A stretch of DNA of 64,000 nucleotides from Rallus limicola. Taxonomy: Eukaryota; Chordata; Aves; Gruiformes; Rallidae. The DNA lies in assembly GCA_022605955.1 (NCBI GenBank), contig JAKCOZ010000001.1:79844520-79908519 (forward strand), given 5' to 3'. Numbering within the stretch: the first letter of the stretch is position 1; every line of letters begins with the position of its first letter. Position numbers and translations under genes: made by a program. The notes beneath the pieces are model-generated. The model was given only the letters and a program-made list of their open reading frames with translations, was not told the DNA's origin and made no database searches. Positions 61,864-64,000 of this stretch are shown piece after piece.

Positions 61864-64000
61864 GTAAGGGAGCATTCGGCACCGGGGCCAGGGTGAAACT
61901 GGCAGAGGAGGGGAGAGCCAAGGAGCACTTCATGCCCTACATTCCCTGAGGCTCTTGCGGCGCAGGGGTTTAGTGAGAAGGAGCAGCCCGCCCCACCTCT
62001 ATCTGTGTGAAATAGATGGAACATAAGAAATGTTTTAAATAATTGAATAATGAAATGAATATATTAATGCTCAGAGAGCGGGAGAGGGCTGCTGGGCCAG
62101 ACTCGTTCATCCAAACAGCCCTTGATGAGCCAGGAAAGAAGTAGGGTCAGCATTTATTCCTCTGGAGGGGATCGAAGGCAGGGTACTGTGTTAAGTGGCT
62201 CTCTGTACAACTTCCCTTTCTTTCTCCCATTTCTTCCTTCAGTGATTCCAGCTACTTCAGGTGGTTTCCTCCACCTCAGTGTTATACTTTGCTGTCTCTG
62301 GATCTTCTTTCTCCTCTATTTTTTCTTTCTCATCATCATTCCCTTTTGCATCCTTATCTTCCCACGGCTTTATGCTGCTTAATCCTCCAAAACACAGGCA
62401 GCCTTCTCAGAGAGCGTATATCTGTCTCCAAGACAGATGCCCATCCTAATTCTGTAGCCACTTTATTTCTTAGAAGCATTTAATTACAGGTGAGATTCAT
62501 CTACTCTCCAGATACTCCACCTCTTGTTTAGGAGACAAATAAGTGTCTTAACACCAAATGCAGTGCATTTCTAGAAGCACTTGGATGGCTGACAGCTGAG
62601 GTTGGCAGTCTGAACCATCAATTTGCTTATGTAGGAACACAAGTGCAGGAGTGAGTTGGGTTTGGTAAGTCAGGCAGTAAATGGCACAGGAGTTGGTATT
62701 AAGAACGGTTGAATTATAATTCTAGTGAAAAATATGGAGTGATGGAGCTGGCTGCAAGCAGCTGCTACACATCATTTATTATAGCCAGCCCTGCCAGTGC
62801 CGCCTCCTGCCTTGCTCCCCCCACCTTGGCTTCCAACCTCAGGCTCCCCACGCCAGCTCTGCAGTGCTCCCCAGCTGCCCTGCAGCCCCCTGCCCTCTCC
62901 CTGCTATTTAAGGACTTAATTCCCCTTTGTGGAGGCTGCCAGTGTCGCTGATGCATACAGCCGTTTGTCAAAGCGATCACTCAATTCCAGAACATTACAG
63001 GAAAACCTGCTGATTCCCATCAGGTGTAACCATAGTCATATTTGTGATCCTAAATCCGAAGTACTTAAGAAATCACCCAGCCTTTTTGTTATTGTTGTCT
63101 GTAAATGTAAATGAAAATAATTCAATTAGTGGATTTGCCCTACTTGAACATTTTTTTCCCTTCCCAGACCTTTCTGTTTGAATTATTTGGGGAGCACAAG
63201 CTTCAGAGATCTTGTGGCCCTGACTACAGTGTTCAGTAGGGTCCTGTCACCTAAATTGAGCAGAGAATGTATGCTGTTGCTGTCTTTTATTGAATCTGCA
63301 CACGTGGGAGGCTTTTTGTTGAAAAAGAGGTTAAAAAGTATAGGGAATAAAACAAGGCAAGAATGGGAGAAGACAGACAGTGATGAGTTGGGAGGAGCTA
63401 GGAGCTGGGAGGGGTGCGGGGGGCTGTTGGATATGTTGATTTTCACCCAAGATCATGAGAAGTCTCCACATGGGGTCACCTGTAGAACAGAAATATTGCA
63501 AAATACTTACACAAAAAATACCTATGGAAGAGGACTGTGGTATGGATCACAGCAGCAGCTGGTGAGGAGAGGAGATGCTGATGAAGAGAGACAGATGATT
63601 CCTGGGTGCAGCATGCAGGGACGGGTGGGGAGGAGGCAAGCACAGGGAGTTTAAAAGTGGCAGCTCTCTCCTTCATCTGGGAAGTTATTTCTTATGCAGA
63701 GTGAGTGTAAGCCTCCAATGCGTCTTCCAGTTAGTGACACCCCAGAAATGTTTTATGGATGAGGCTCCATCACCTGTTGGCATGAAGAAGAGAAGGCAGA
63801 GCCACCGGTGATGGATGATCGCTTGGAAACCGCGCTGTGTCCTCTGCACCCTCCGCCTCCCTCTCCATGCCTCTTTATCATGCATCATTGCAGTAGCATC
63901 CACCTGCAGCTGCCAGGAAACTCCCAGTTCCCAGCTTCTCTTTCCCCTTAACTTCCAAGATCTTCTGACATACTTTCCCTTCTCTGAAACTGCTTTTCTA
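61864..64000. other. No gene seen; partly pyrimidine-rich
   Basis: Pyrimidine-rich on the + strand at about 62210-62380, giving overlapping chance frames. The 158-codon frame at 63178-63654 has no family resemblance. No repeat copy was recognised up to the window end. Confidence 0.5.

Noticed and set aside
1..64000. tRNA genes, rRNA, CRISPR arrays, operons
   Set aside because: I looked for tRNA B-box words, direct-repeat arrays and gene clusters and found none; the sequence is vertebrate noncoding DNA.

Overview
The window reads as a gene-poor stretch of a bird nuclear genome. The strongest clue is the set of CR1 LINE fragments. One near 19.5 kb has the typical avian 5'-truncated layout, with a 3' tail of ATTCTGTG-type octamers. 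One near 10.2 kb ends in ATTCTATC-type octamers. Older CR1-clade, L2-like and MIR-like relics, of the kinds also seen in crocodiles and turtles, are still recognisable. Base composition is AT-leaning and CpG-poor except at one island near 59 kb. No prokaryotic gene organisation is present. I could not place the species or name a host gene.

No protein-coding gene, rRNA, tRNA or CRISPR array could be supported. The long open frames (the longest about 190 codons, antisense at 58.8-59.3 kb) look like chance frames in GC-rich or pyrimidine-rich sequence; that longest frame contains no ATG. Most of the window is best described as intron or intergenic DNA.

Layout. 1-10 kb: unique sequence with a pyrimidine-rich block (3.54-3.95 kb), an old CR1-clade relic (4.5-4.8 kb, minus) and a MIR-type relic (6.0 kb). 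10-20 kb: three CR1 fragments. 22-28 kb: a cluster of ancient LINE relics, namely a CR1 reverse transcriptase fragment (22.2 kb, +), an L2 fragment (25.8-26.2 kb, minus) and a 1.5 kb CR1 copy (26.6-28.1 kb, +). 32-38 kb: AT-rich blocks resembling conserved enhancers, and a textbook recursive-splice (ratchet) site at 38,012 on the + strand, which suggests the window lies in a long intron transcribed left to right. 42.5 kb: a block with duplicated motifs and CCAAT boxes that may be LTR-derived. 54-64 kb: microsatellites, a CpG island at 58.83-59.18 kb with ETS and YY1 motifs and a possible first exon, another old CR1 (61.2 kb), and a possible 183-nt phase-0 exon (61.7 kb).

The most interesting points are the ratchet site at 38 kb and the isolated CpG island about 21 kb downstream. 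Together they suggest a long transcription unit with an internal or alternative promoter. This is inference; RNA evidence or cross-species alignment would decide it.
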